Positions 16,400 to 25,226 of a stretch of DNA of 50,015 nt are shown piece after piece. Source of the stretch: an uncultured bacterium. Lineage in GTDB: Bacteria; Verrucomicrobiota; Kiritimatiellia; RFP12; UBA1067. How positions within the stretch are numbered: the first letter of the stretch is position 1; each line of letters starts with the position of its first letter. Under the pieces are notes generated by a model. That model was not told where the DNA came from and did not search any database. It worked only from the letters and a program-made list of their open reading frames with translations. A program made the translations under genes and the position numbers. Location: positions 1 to 50,015 of the forward strand of contig CACXPT010000005.1 of the NCBI GenBank assembly GCA_902769585.1, given 5' to 3'.

Positions 16400-17349
16400 T
16401 AAGAGTTGGCATTCTAGGTTGCGCCAGCATAGCCCGGCGATCGCTGATTCCCGCCTTTGCAGGACATCCTGCATTCAAGGTGGCACTTGTCGCCTCGCGC
16501 GATCCCGCAGGCGTTGCGGCGGTGGCGGGACAGTACGGATGCGGCACGTGCACATACGACGAGCTTGTCGGATCCGCCGATGTGGACCTCGTCTATTGTC
16601 CGCTTCCGACGGGACTTCACCATGCCTGGGTAAAGAGATGCCTGGAGGCTGGCAAGCACGTGCTGTGCGAAAAGTCCCTCGCATGTTCGTTCTGCGAGGC
16701 GGAGGATCTCGTGAATACGGCCAGAAGGTGCGACAGGTTCCTGATGGAAAGCTTTCAGTTCCGGTTTCACGCACAGAATCTTTTCGTGCGCCGTCTGCTT
16801 GAGGAAGGGGCTATCGGCGCGTTAAGGCAGGTCGTAGTGCGCTTTGGCATCCCGCCATTTCCGGATGGCCGAGCAAACATTCGCTATTCCAGAGAACTGG
16901 GCGGCGGAGCGCTTCTGGACAACGGCGCATACACGATCAAAGCCACAACGTACCTGCTTGGGAAGGATGTGAACGTAAAAGCATCACATCGTGTCGTTCC
17001 GCAGGGGGAAGAGGTAGACATATTCGGAACGCTGTGCATGGAATCTGCGCAAGGTGTCGTGTCTCAGACCGCGTACGGCTTTGACCATTGGTACAGAAAC
17101 GGGTATGACATCTGGGGCACGAAGGGAGTGATAACAACCTCTCGCGCCTTCACCGCACGTCCTGATTTCACCGCCGAGGTGCATGTGGAGACGTCGGAAG
17201 GCCACCGCGTGGAAACGTTCAAGGACGACCACTTCGCGCGCCTGCTCGATTACGTGTCCTCGCAGATCGGCAAACGGCAATACGACAACGAGTACAACGA
17301 ATGCCTTGCCCAGGCGCGCCTTATGCAGCAAGCAATGGAGATGTCATGA
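16396..17349 (+). CDS. Gfo/Idh/MocA oxidoreductase, likely NDP-sugar 3-ketoreductase
   Basis: A 317-aa NAD(P)-dependent enzyme. The Rossmann motif is VGILGCASIARRSLIPAF; the EKSLA segment corresponds to the conserved EKP motif with the substrate-side Lys; the C-terminal domain carries GGGALLDNGAY. Gfo/Idh members such as KijD10 and TylCII reduce the C3 keto group made by 2,3-dehydratases, and this gene directly follows such a dehydratase with an ATGA overlap. I therefore infer reduction of the 3,4-diketo-2,6-dideoxy intermediate to the 4-keto-2,6-dideoxy sugar. The specificity is inferred from context; the family assignment is firm. Confidence 0.9.
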   Translation: MIRVGILGCASIARRSLIPAFAGHPAFKVALVASRDPAGVAAVAGQYGCGTCTYDELVGSADVDLVYCPLPTGLHHAWVKRCLEAGKHVLCEKSLACSFCEAEDLVNTARRCDRFLMESFQFRFHAQNLFVRRLLEEGAIGALRQVVVRFGIPPFPDGRANIRYSRELGGGALLDNGAYTIKATTYLLGKDVNVKASHRVVPQGEEVDIFGTLCMESAQGVVSQTAYGFDHWYRNGYDIWGTKGVITTSRAFTARPDFTAEVHVETSEGHRVETFKDDHFARLLDYVSSQIGKRQYDNEYNECLAQARLMQQAMEMS

Positions 17350-18455
17350 AATTCGAGAAACCGATATACGTTACCATGCCTTCTCTGGCACCGCTCTCCG
17401 AAGTGGATGCCTACCTTGAGCAGGTATGGAAATCCGGCATAATGACGCACAACGGGCCGCTCGTAAGGCGATTCGAGCGCGACTTCGCCACTTGGTCGGG
17501 GCTGCCGCATCTTGTCGCCGTTGCGAACGGGACCCTGGCGATACAGCTTGCGCTGCGTGCACTCGGCATGCCGCCGGGAAGCGAGGTCATAACAACCCCT
17601 TTCACGTTCATCGCCACCCTAAGCGCAATACTTTACGAGGGACTAAAGCCGGTCTTCGTGGACATCGATCCAAAGACGTTCAATCTCGATCCCGCGAAGA
17701 TTGAAGCTGCGATCACGCCGAAGACAAGGGCGATACTTCCAGTCCACGTATTCGGGAATCCTTGTGACGTGGACACGATAGACGCCATAGCCCGCAAGCA
17801 CGGACTAAAGGTAGTGTACGACGCCGCCCATGCCGTTGGCGTCAAGGTCAACGGCAAATCCGTGTTGGAGTATGGAGATGTGTCCGCGACAAGCTTCCAC
17901 GCGACAAAACTGCTCAACACCTCTGAAGGCGGCGGCATATACGCTGCCGACGAACGCATCGACAGGACATTGCGGGAACTCCGCTTCTTCGGATATGACG
18001 ACGCGAAATCTGTCGTGCGCGTCGGCACAAACGCAAAAATGACCGAGGTCAATGCCGCCATAGGCCTTGCGAACCTGGCGCATCTTGATGACGTGCTGTC
18101 GGACAGGCTGGCCAAGTACACCCTTTACGCGGACCTCCTATCCCGCTCGGATGCCCTGGCCTTCCAGAAGAGATCCGACGGATGCAACCACAGCTATTTC
18201 CCGGTGGTGTTCAGATCGGAGTCTGCCCTTCTCAAGGCAGACGAGGCCCTGCGCCGCGAGAACGTGTTTGCGAGACGGTATTTCTGGCCATCGGTCAACA
18301 CGTACAGGACTATCGTCCCCGACGCGGAAAGATGCGCGATCTCCGAATCTTTAGCAGAGCGTATCATGTGCCTTCCCCTGTACGGCAAGCTCTCCGAGGA
18401 TGCCATACGCGCCATAGCCGGCATCGTGCTAGAATCTGCGGAGGGTGCGGCATGA
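17346..18455 (+). CDS. DegT/DnrJ/EryC1/StrS sugar aminotransferase
   Basis: A 369-aa PLP enzyme. ANGTLAIQLALRALGM, EVITTPFTFIATLSAILYEG and KPVFVDIDPKTFNLDP are typical of the family; the PLP-binding Lys is in SFHATKLLNTSEGG and the preceding Asp in VVYDAAHAVGV. It transfers an amino group from Glu to a keto sugar nucleotide. Because the neighbouring reductase should remove the C3 ketone, amination at C4 is the more likely outcome, giving a 4-amino-2,4,6-trideoxy sugar. ATG 17346 overlaps the previous stop (ATGA). Confidence 0.92.
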   Translation: MKFEKPIYVTMPSLAPLSEVDAYLEQVWKSGIMTHNGPLVRRFERDFATWSGLPHLVAVANGTLAIQLALRALGMPPGSEVITTPFTFIATLSAILYEGLKPVFVDIDPKTFNLDPAKIEAAITPKTRAILPVHVFGNPCDVDTIDAIARKHGLKVVYDAAHAVGVKVNGKSVLEYGDVSATSFHATKLLNTSEGGGIYAADERIDRTLRELRFFGYDDAKSVVRVGTNAKMTEVNAAIGLANLAHLDDVLSDRLAKYTLYADLLSRSDALAFQKRSDGCNHSYFPVVFRSESALLKADEALRRENVFARRYFWPSVNTYRTIVPDAERCAISESLAERIMCLPLYGKLSEDAIRAIAGIVLESAEGAA

Positions 18456-19093
18456 AGCGGTTGATAATAATCGGAGCCGGAAAGTTCGGGCGAGAACTCG
18501 CGGCGTACGCCGAGGAATCGTTGCCCGGCTTGGAGATAGCCGGCTTTCTGGACTCTCGCCCGCATGTCCTCGACGGCTACAAGGGATATCCCCCCATAAT
18601 CGGAACGGTCGAGGACCATGCCATAGGGGAGAACGAAGTGTTCGTGTGCGGCATCGGATACGCCGAGTCCCGGCTGGCGTATGCGGAGATCATAGAGCAT
18701 CGTGGCGGAAAGTTCATTTCCGTTGTTCATCCGCGCGCATACGTGGGCAAGAACACCATCCTGGGAGACGGGTGCGTGATCGCTCCAGGGGCGGTCGTCT
18801 CCACGGACTGCAAGATCGGACGCCATGTGCTTGTGAACGTGAACGCGCACATAGGGCACGACTGCGTGATAGGCGATGGCAGCGTATTCGCCCCGTTAAG
18901 CTGCCCGGGAAGTTCGTCAAAGCTCGGCCGACGGGTGTTCATGGGAATCGGCGCCTGCATGACGCCAGATCATGAACTTGGGGACGATGTATATGTCGCA
19001 GCTGGCGCAGTCGTGACAAACTCCGTGACGTCGGGCGTACTGATGGGCGTCCCGGCGCGTGCCAAGCCCCCCTCGAAAGGAACGCAGAATTGA
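18452..19093 (+). CDS. NeuD/PglD-type sugar O/N-acetyltransferase
   Basis: A 213-aa protein: a Rossmann-like N-terminal part (KRLIIIGAGKFGRELAAYAE) followed by left-handed beta-helix hexapeptide repeats (GKNTILGDGCVIAPGAVVSTDCKIG, continuing to VNVNAHIGHDCVIGDGSVFA) and a C-terminal MGVPARAKPP. This is the NeuD/PglD/PerB organisation; family members acetylate the 4-amino group of NDP-amino-deoxy sugars using acetyl-CoA. The catalytic His is probably in NAHIGHD. ATGA overlap with the aminotransferase gene supports it acting on that product. Confidence 0.9.
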   Translation: MKRLIIIGAGKFGRELAAYAEESLPGLEIAGFLDSRPHVLDGYKGYPPIIGTVEDHAIGENEVFVCGIGYAESRLAYAEIIEHRGGKFISVVHPRAYVGKNTILGDGCVIAPGAVVSTDCKIGRHVLVNVNAHIGHDCVIGDGSVFAPLSCPGSSSKLGRRVFMGIGACMTPDHELGDDVYVAAGAVVTNSVTSGVLMGVPARAKPPSKGTQN

Positions 19094-19881
19094 AACTTCC
19101 GCTTGACGAGTATGATTTTGTCGCATCCCTTGGTGGGAACTGTAGTGTAGCGTTACAGTTGAAGCATAGAGGGAAAAGACCTTTTTCCCTGCCTTTTGAC
19201 TGGACGCTTATGTGCGATGACAGACCTGTCCAATGGCTGCCAGAAGGCTTTCGCACGCATTTTGCTGATCTCTGCCTACGAGAGAACCTCATGGAGTACG
19301 AGCCCTCAATCATGGAAAAGGGACTCAGGACATACCATTATCTCGATCAGGCCACAGGCTTTCGCTTCATACATCATTTTCACGAATCCATAGTCGACAA
19401 AGCGGCATATGACAAAGTCAAGGCCGTCATTGACAGGCGGATTGAAAGGCTATATCAAAAGACATTGGCAGCAAGCAATGTACTGTTCGTCTTGGAAACT
19501 TCGTTTCCATACGACATCAAATATGCGCAGGCCATCTATAAGGAGCTGACGGCCACATTCCCGTCCGTACGCATAGACTTGCTCGCGATGCAGTTCCGCT
19601 CTGACGAATGCAGAGAGTACACCCTCGAGGACGAGCATCTCCTTGTCGCGCAGTACGAACGCCATATAAACATAGTTTATGACAATCAATTCACGGCACC
19701 GGAATGGCTGTGGATGGATCGGCTCCGCATAAAGGGGCTGCCACTTCCTGAAGAGCTTCGCAAGAAATCTTTACTGGTGAAATGGAAATACAAGCTATGG
19801 GCAACATTGGGAAGATCACTTGAGGCCGACGGGGCCGGATGCGCCAACATGCGGTTCCGGGATTTTGAAAGATACGAATGA
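19090..19881 (+). CDS. DUF1796 putative papain-like cysteine peptidase
   Basis: A 263-aa protein with the DUF1796 signature FVASLGGNCSVALQLKHRG followed by PFSLPFDWTL; the Cys in GGNC is the proposed nucleophile and the His in RFIHHFHES a possible partner. Such genes recur in polysaccharide clusters, where their role is unproven (transferase or peptidase-like). The start is TTG 19090 in a TTGA overlap with the acetyltransferase stop, with AAGGA 9 nt upstream; no ATG exists nearby in frame that would keep the conserved N-terminus. One of the most AT-rich genes in the window, suggesting acquisition. Confidence 0.78.
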   Translation: MKLPLDEYDFVASLGGNCSVALQLKHRGKRPFSLPFDWTLMCDDRPVQWLPEGFRTHFADLCLRENLMEYEPSIMEKGLRTYHYLDQATGFRFIHHFHESIVDKAAYDKVKAVIDRRIERLYQKTLAASNVLFVLETSFPYDIKYAQAIYKELTATFPSVRIDLLAMQFRSDECREYTLEDEHLLVAQYERHINIVYDNQFTAPEWLWMDRLRIKGLPLPEELRKKSLLVKWKYKLWATLGRSLEADGAGCANMRFRDFERYE

Positions 19882-20813
19882 GAATAGGTTTCTACAAGGA
19901 CACGTTTGCCAACGGACGTGGCGCGGATGTCGCGGTAAGACGGCTCGTAGACGGACTTGCGGGGCGCGGACACGACGTTGTCGCATTTGAGAAGCCAGTA
20001 CTCTTGGAAAGACTGGCGGAACCATGGAACGTTATCATATCCGCCGGGACAAACGAGCTGTTGGATCTTGCGCGTTTAGACTATTCGACAGCCCCCATAA
20101 TCCAGCAGTTTCACACCAACCCTAATGCCCAGTTCAAGCGCAAGCATTTCTTGCGCAACTGGCGAATACGACGTGCATTGCGGCACGTGGCGGCCATCCA
20201 AGTCCTGCAGGACTGCTTTGTAGAACAGGTGTCAAAATATGGCCCCCCCGTCGTTGTCATAGGGAATAGCGTCCCGACGGCGACAGCTAGCTTGCCTGCT
20301 ACTACTCACAACACGTTGATATACCCTGCTGCATTTACCAAATCCAAGAACCATAAGCTTCTTGTTGATGCGTTCGCGTCCCTGTCTAAGGACTTCCCTG
20401 GCTGGAACCTTGAACTTTATGGCAATGGCGTTCCGACTGTCACATTGCCGCCTGCCACGAAGGTTTTTGCCAGATGTGATCTTAGAGACGCCTATAGCCG
20501 TTGCGCATTTCTGGCATTCCCTTCTCTTGACGAGGGATTCGGCCTGGTAGTTGCGGAGGCGGCATCGTTCGGCAAGCCGGCAGTGATGGTCCGCGACTGG
20601 ATCGGCACTGCGGCATCCAATGGCGGCATCGTTACCGCACAGACCGTATCTGCATATGCCGAGGGGCTGCGCCGATTGATGTCCGATCCGGAACTCTGCC
20701 GCCACATGGGAGAGAACGCCCGCAGGTTCTGCACGGAACACTATTCCAACGAGACGATCCTAGACAAGTGGGAGATGCTGCTGGAAAGCATTGTCCAACG
20801 AAATGCCGTATGA
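19878..20813 (+). CDS. GT4-type (GT-B) glycosyltransferase
   Basis: A 311-aa glycosyltransferase. The C-terminal donor-binding half shows AAFTKSKNHKLLVDAFASL, YSRCAFLAFPSLDEGFGLVVAEA (the E-x7-E region) and GKPAVMVRDWIG. The N-terminal half is short and lacks the usual long GT4 acceptor domain, so it may be a compact variant. The role is inferred as addition of a sugar in the same surface glycan. ATG 19878 overlaps the DUF1796 stop by 4 nt. Confidence 0.87.
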   Translation: MRIGFYKDTFANGRGADVAVRRLVDGLAGRGHDVVAFEKPVLLERLAEPWNVIISAGTNELLDLARLDYSTAPIIQQFHTNPNAQFKRKHFLRNWRIRRALRHVAAIQVLQDCFVEQVSKYGPPVVVIGNSVPTATASLPATTHNTLIYPAAFTKSKNHKLLVDAFASLSKDFPGWNLELYGNGVPTVTLPPATKVFARCDLRDAYSRCAFLAFPSLDEGFGLVVAEAASFGKPAVMVRDWIGTAASNGGIVTAQTVSAYAEGLRRLMSDPELCRHMGENARRFCTEHYSNETILDKWEMLLESIVQRNAV

Positions 20814-22815
20814 TAAAATAACGATGTCCATGTCAAAAGTAGAATACAGAAGAGAGTTCTTCGATCGCGAGTACCCAGCATGGGACGCCTACAAGCGAGT
20901 ATGGAAGTACATCCGCAAATACAAGTTTCGCATCTTTGTCGGCATCGTGGCGGGGATGCTCACGGCCGGCACGCTCGTGCCGTTCTTCCAGATGGTCCAG
21001 CCCGCGTTGCAGCATGTCGAGACGCACGACAATGCCAACGCCGGGACGGCGACAGGTCTTGATGTCCGCGATTCGGCAAATGACAGAGGAAATGCCGCTG
21101 CCTCAACCACCCATCGCCACACGAATACTTTCGACAAGAAGATCGACCGTTATTCGAAACTGCCGTCATGGTACCCCACAGTGGAGAAATGGGCCGCAAA
21201 ATGCGGAATAAGCCTTCAGACGGAAAAAGGCGGCATGGGTGGCGCGCTTGTGCTGATAACATGCTTGGTCGTACCGCTTGTGGCATTCGTCAGGCTTGGA
21301 CTCCTGTTCCTCAACAACTACTGTCTTGCATGGGCGGGCTCGCATGCTGTCGCCGATCTTAGGCAAGAACTCCTCATGCATGTGCAAAAGCAGAACCTCC
21401 AGTTCTTTGGCCGCGTGGACATGGGACAGCTCCTTATGCGCATCGTCTCGGACCCTCTCACGATCCAGACAATAATGACGACCATCCTAACAGAGGTCGC
21501 GCTCGCACCATTCGAGATAATTGTGGCGATCGGGTATATCATATGGTTCGCCGTCACAAACCACATGATGCCCACGCTGTGCCTCATTCTGATCGGCTTC
21601 CCGCTCTTTGTCCTGCCAGTGCAGATGGTCGGCCGCAAGGTGAAGAAGTGGGTCAGGAAATCAATGGAGCGCAATTCCATGATTGGCGCGAAGGTTCATG
21701 AGATTCTTACGTGCATACGGGTGGTGAAGAGCTACAACACGGAAGATCACGAGAACGCCAAATACGAAGCCACGAACAAGTATCTGCTGAAATCAATGAT
21801 GCGCGCGCTACGTATCGGGCTGATGGTGCGTCCAACAGTGGAGACCGTGGGCATCCTACTCATATGCGCGTTCCTGGTGTGGTGCTTCATCATGGACGTC
21901 AAGGTTTCGGACGTGGTGCCGATGCTTGCGCCGTTGCTCGTCATCTACAAACCGGTCAAGGAGCTATCAAAGCTGCAGGTACAGCTGGAGACCTCCCTCG
22001 CTTCACTTGTCCGAATATATTCCGTCCTTGACCTTGACATGTCTATACCCGAGAAGGCAAACCCCGCCTGCAAGCAATCCTTCGACTCCGAAATCTCATT
22101 CAGCGACGTCACATTCAAGTACGACACGGCCGAACATCCAGCCGTGTCTCACGCATCTTTCTCCATCCCTCGCGGCAAGATGGTGGCCGTCGTGGGCGGC
22201 ACCGGCAGCGGCAAAACGACATTGAGCGGGCTCCTCGCCCGCTTCTACGACCCTCAGCAGGGCAGAGTGACAATCGACGGCATCGATCTGCGCGACGTGA
22301 AGATCGCCGACCTCCGCCGCCTCGTGGGCGCCGTCATGCAGGAGACCCTGCTCTTCAACGACACGATCGAGGAGAACATCCGGTACGGATCCCCCAACGC
22401 CACGCACGACGAGGTTGTCGCCGCCGCCAAGATGGCGAACGCGCACGACTTCATAATGGCCCAGCCGGAAGGCTACGGCCGCATCGTGGGCGAAAAGGGA
22501 TTTGTGCTCTCCGGCGGCGAACGGCAGCGCATCGCGATCGCGCGAGCCATTCTCCGCAACCCGCCGATACTTATCCTCGACGAGGCGACGAGCGCCCTCG
22601 ACACCGTGACCGAACGCCTCGTGCAGGACGCCTTGACGAACCTGATGAAGAACCGCACCGTCCTCGCCATAGCGCATCGGCTATCGACAATCCGCGACGC
22701 GGATCTGATCCTGGTGATGGACCACGGGAAAATCATCGAGCGCGGCACGCACGACGAACTCTACGCCGCTAACGGCGCGTACCGCCATCTCTGCGACATG
22801 CAGCACCAGAAATGA
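20803..22815 (+). CDS. MsbA-like ABC exporter (fused permease-ATPase)
   Basis: About 670 aa. Residues about 30-370 form a six-helix type I exporter domain; the ATPase follows with Walker A VGGTGSGKTTLSG, signature LSGGERQRIAIARA, Walker B ILILDEATSALD and H-loop AIAHRLSTIRDAD. Related transporters flip lipid A-core or lipid-linked glycans across the inner membrane, fitting the last gene of a glycan operon. The periplasmic loop between helices 1 and 2 is enlarged (about residues 65-145), much longer than in E. coli MsbA. Start uncertain: ATG 20803 (11-bp overlap with the GT gene) used; TTG 20791, ATG 20824 and 20830 possible. Confidence 0.88.
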   Translation: MPYDKITMSMSKVEYRREFFDREYPAWDAYKRVWKYIRKYKFRIFVGIVAGMLTAGTLVPFFQMVQPALQHVETHDNANAGTATGLDVRDSANDRGNAAASTTHRHTNTFDKKIDRYSKLPSWYPTVEKWAAKCGISLQTEKGGMGGALVLITCLVVPLVAFVRLGLLFLNNYCLAWAGSHAVADLRQELLMHVQKQNLQFFGRVDMGQLLMRIVSDPLTIQTIMTTILTEVALAPFEIIVAIGYIIWFAVTNHMMPTLCLILIGFPLFVLPVQMVGRKVKKWVRKSMERNSMIGAKVHEILTCIRVVKSYNTEDHENAKYEATNKYLLKSMMRALRIGLMVRPTVETVGILLICAFLVWCFIMDVKVSDVVPMLAPLLVIYKPVKELSKLQVQLETSLASLVRIYSVLDLDMSIPEKANPACKQSFDSEISFSDVTFKYDTAEHPAVSHASFSIPRGKMVAVVGGTGSGKTTLSGLLARFYDPQQGRVTIDGIDLRDVKIADLRRLVGAVMQETLLFNDTIEENIRYGSPNATHDEVVAAAKMANAHDFIMAQPEGYGRIVGEKGFVLSGGERQRIAIARAILRNPPILILDEATSALDTVTERLVQDALTNLMKNRTVLAIAHRLSTIRDADLILVMDHGKIIERGTHDELYAANGAYRHLCDMQHQK

Positions 22816-22825
22816 CCGCCGCCGG

Positions 22826-23908
22826 CTATCTCACCGGATCGATCACAGAACGTTTCGTCACCTTGTGGACACCGTCGGCCACCACCGTCTCGCCGACCTT
22901 CAGACCAGAGGCCACGAACTGCATCTCGCTCTCCGTGGTGTCGCGCACGATGTACCTGCGCTCCACGGTGCGGTCCTTCTTGACCACCCACACGCAAGAC
23001 CCGTGCATGTCCTGCATCACCGCTGACGGAGGAACCGCCATCTTCTTCACGCCCTTGCGGCTCTGCAGCGTCACGCTCACGGTGCCGCCGGGGCGGAGGA
23101 TGCGGTCCTTGTTCGGGAAGAGCGCGAACACCTGGATAGTGTCCGTCTGGTCGTCAGAGGCGTTGTCCACGTACTCCACCTGTCCGTCCTCCATGTAGTC
23201 GCGCCCGTCCGCGAGCGTGAGCGACACGATGCCGTCGGCCTGCAAGGCGGACGACTTGCCGCCGAACATCTCGAGAAACTCGGCGTTGGAGATGGAGAAG
23301 CGCACCCGGATCGGCGCGGCCTGGATGAGGGTAACGAGCGTGCCCTGCCCCTTCTGGAGGTAGTTGCCCGCCGTAAACTGGGTGGTGCCCAGCTTGCCGG
23401 CGATCGGGGCCACGATCCGGCAGTGGCGCAGGTCGTCGCGCGCACTGGTGAGATCCGCCTGTGCTGCGGCGAGCGCGGCCAGAGCGCTGTCGCGCGTCGA
23501 GAGCGCGTTGTCCGCCGCATCAAGCGAGACGGCCCGCGTCTCCACCAGCTTCTGGTGGCGCGAATAGCTGAGCTCCGCGTAGCCTAGCGCGGCCTTGCAC
23601 TCCGCCACTTTCGCCTCAGCGTTCTTGACGGCGGCCTCGTACTTCACTGGATCGAGCCGATAGAGGAGGTCGCCCTTCTTCACGATCGCGCCGTTCTCGA
23701 AGCCTACCTCCAGTATCTCGCCGCTCACCTGCGGTATCACGTTGACCTGCGCCACAGGCACCACACGCCCGGGGTACATCTTCACCTGCTTGTCGATACC
23801 AATCTCCACCTGCGCCACGGGCACCTTCAGCGGGGCACCCGCCGCGAACAGGCCGCTGGCAAGAACCACCCATCCACAGGCAACGACATTAGCGGAGCGC
23901 AGGTTCAT
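22826..23908 (-). CDS. RND-type periplasmic adaptor (membrane fusion protein)
   Basis: A 360-aa exported AcrA/HlyD-family adaptor. N-terminal signal (residues 1-23), barrel-lipoyl segment VIPQVSGEILEVGFENGAIV with KKGDLLYRLDP, a long alpha-hairpin (about residues 85-155), the second lipoyl half CRIVAPIAGKLGTTQFTAGN, then beta-barrel and membrane-proximal domains (RPGGTVSVTLQSR). No lipobox is seen. It should bridge an inner-membrane RND pump to an outer-membrane channel, but neither is present here; it follows the flavodiiron gene by 4 bp. Convergent with the MsbA-like gene, 10 bp apart, with no obvious terminator between them. Confidence 0.9.
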   Translation of the reverse strand: MNLRSANVVACGWVVLASGLFAAGAPLKVPVAQVEIGIDKQVKMYPGRVVPVAQVNVIPQVSGEILEVGFENGAIVKKGDLLYRLDPVKYEAAVKNAEAKVAECKAALGYAELSYSRHQKLVETRAVSLDAADNALSTRDSALAALAAAQADLTSARDDLRHCRIVAPIAGKLGTTQFTAGNYLQKGQGTLVTLIQAAPIRVRFSISNAEFLEMFGGKSSALQADGIVSLTLADGRDYMEDGQVEYVDNASDDQTDTIQVFALFPNKDRILRPGGTVSVTLQSRKGVKKMAVPPSAVMQDMHGSCVWVVKKDRTVERRYIVRDTTESEMQFVASGLKVGETVVADGVHKVTKRSVIDPVR

Positions 23909-23912
23909 TAGG

Positions 23913-25082
23913 TCACTTCATGAGCTCGTCGGCAAGGGCGGCGAGCTTCGCCTCGGAGGCGGCGTTGAGCGCGCTCGTGATCGTCACCGTGTTCTCGCAG
24001 AACGCGATGCCCTTCGACTTCTCGAAAAGCCCCTTCATCACCTTCGCCGCCATAGGCGCCCAGCTGCCGTTTTCAATCAGGCCGATCGTGCGGTTCTGGT
24101 AGTTGCGCTCCACAAGATGCTCGATGAACGTGCGCATGAACGGGAAGATGTCCGTGTTGTACGTGGTCGTGGCAAGCACGAGCTTGCCGTAGCGGAACGC
24201 GTCCTCCACCGTCTCCGGCATGTCATCGCGCGCAAGGTCGGCCACCGCCACCTTCGGGCAGCCCTTCGCCTTCAGCAGCTCCGAGAGCTTGAGCGCGGCA
24301 GCCTTCGTGTGGCCGTACACGGACGTGTAGGCGATGCATATCCCCTCGCTCTCCACGCCGTATGAGCTCCACGTGTCGTACTGCTTCACCACATGGGCGA
24401 TCTCCTCCGGCTTGAGCAGCACGGGGCCGTGCAGCGGCAGGATCTTCTCGATCTGAAGCCCCGCTGCCTTCTTGAGGACGGCCTGCACCTGTGGGCCGTA
24501 CTTGCCGACGATGCCAAAGTAGTAGCGGCGCGCCTCGCAGTCCCAGCCTTCCGGGTCCTCCACGTCGTTCGCGCCGAACTTGCCGAAGCCGTCCGCCGAG
24601 AAGAGCGCCTTCTCCGACACGTCGTACGTCATGATCACCTCGGGCCAGTGCACCATCGGCGCGGCGACGAACGCGAGCGAGCGCCCGCCGAGGTCTAGCG
24701 TGTCGCCCTCCTTCACCACGACGCGCCGATCCTCCCACTCCTTGCCGAAGAAGTTCTTCATCATGCGGAACGCCGGCGCGGAAGAGACCACCTTCGCCTG
24801 CGGGAACGCGTCCATGAACGCCGCGATGTTCGCCGAGTGGTCTGGCTCCATGTGCTGCACCACCAGATAGTCCGGTGCCTTGCCGCCGAGCGCCGCCTTC
24901 ACGTTCGTGAGCCACTCGTCGCCGAACCGCGCGTCCACCGTGTCCATCACGGCCGACTTCTCGCCGCCCAGCACCACATAGCTGTTGTAGGCCATGCCCC
25001 TCGGCACCACGTACTGCCCCTCGAAGAGGTCGATATCGTGGTCGTTCACGCCGACATACTTGATGTTGTCTGATATTGTCAT
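23913..25082 (-). CDS. A-type flavodiiron protein (FprA/Roo family)
   Basis: A 389-aa cytoplasmic protein. The N-terminal metallo-beta-lactamase-like domain carries the diiron ligand motif VVQHMEPDHSANI (HxExD...H) and the later ligand histidines in APMVHWPEVI and LPLHGP. The C-terminal flavodoxin domain has the FMN loop IAYTSVYGHTKAAA and ATTTYNTDIFPFM. Flavodiiron proteins reduce O2 to water or NO to N2O and are typical of anaerobes, supporting an anaerobic host. AAGG precedes ATG 25082. No rubredoxin gene is adjacent. Confidence 0.95.
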   Translation of the reverse strand: MTISDNIKYVGVNDHDIDLFEGQYVVPRGMAYNSYVVLGGEKSAVMDTVDARFGDEWLTNVKAALGGKAPDYLVVQHMEPDHSANIAAFMDAFPQAKVVSSAPAFRMMKNFFGKEWEDRRVVVKEGDTLDLGGRSLAFVAAPMVHWPEVIMTYDVSEKALFSADGFGKFGANDVEDPEGWDCEARRYYFGIVGKYGPQVQAVLKKAAGLQIEKILPLHGPVLLKPEEIAHVVKQYDTWSSYGVESEGICIAYTSVYGHTKAAALKLSELLKAKGCPKVAVADLARDDMPETVEDAFRYGKLVLATTTYNTDIFPFMRTFIEHLVERNYQNRTIGLIENGSWAPMAAKVMKGLFEKSKGIAFCENTVTITSALNAASEAKLAALADELMK

Positions 25083-25226
25083 GGTTGTTGCCTTCTAGTT
25101 AATGGGTTGAGGTGTTGAGGGGTTGAGGGGTTGAGGAGGTTGAGGACAAAGGACAGGAGACAGAGGACAAAGGCGGGAACCACAATCCTTTGTCATCAGT
25201 CCTTTGTCTTTTGTCCTTCAACATGG
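25083..25226. repeat. Non-coding region of tandem 7/8-mers in inverted orientation
   Basis: No gene seen. An octamer array (GGGTTGAG, GTGTTGAG, GGGTTGAG, GGGTTGAG) occupies 25104-25135. Then four heptamers GACAAAG, GACAGGA, GACAGAG, GACAAAG (25145-25172), a 15-nt spacer, and the same heptamer type on the opposite strand (25188-25215: CTTTGTC, ATCAGTC, CTTTGTC, TTTTGTC). The two heptamer arrays can pair as a hairpin between glnS and the flavodiiron gene and could terminate glnS transcription. Confidence 0.8.
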
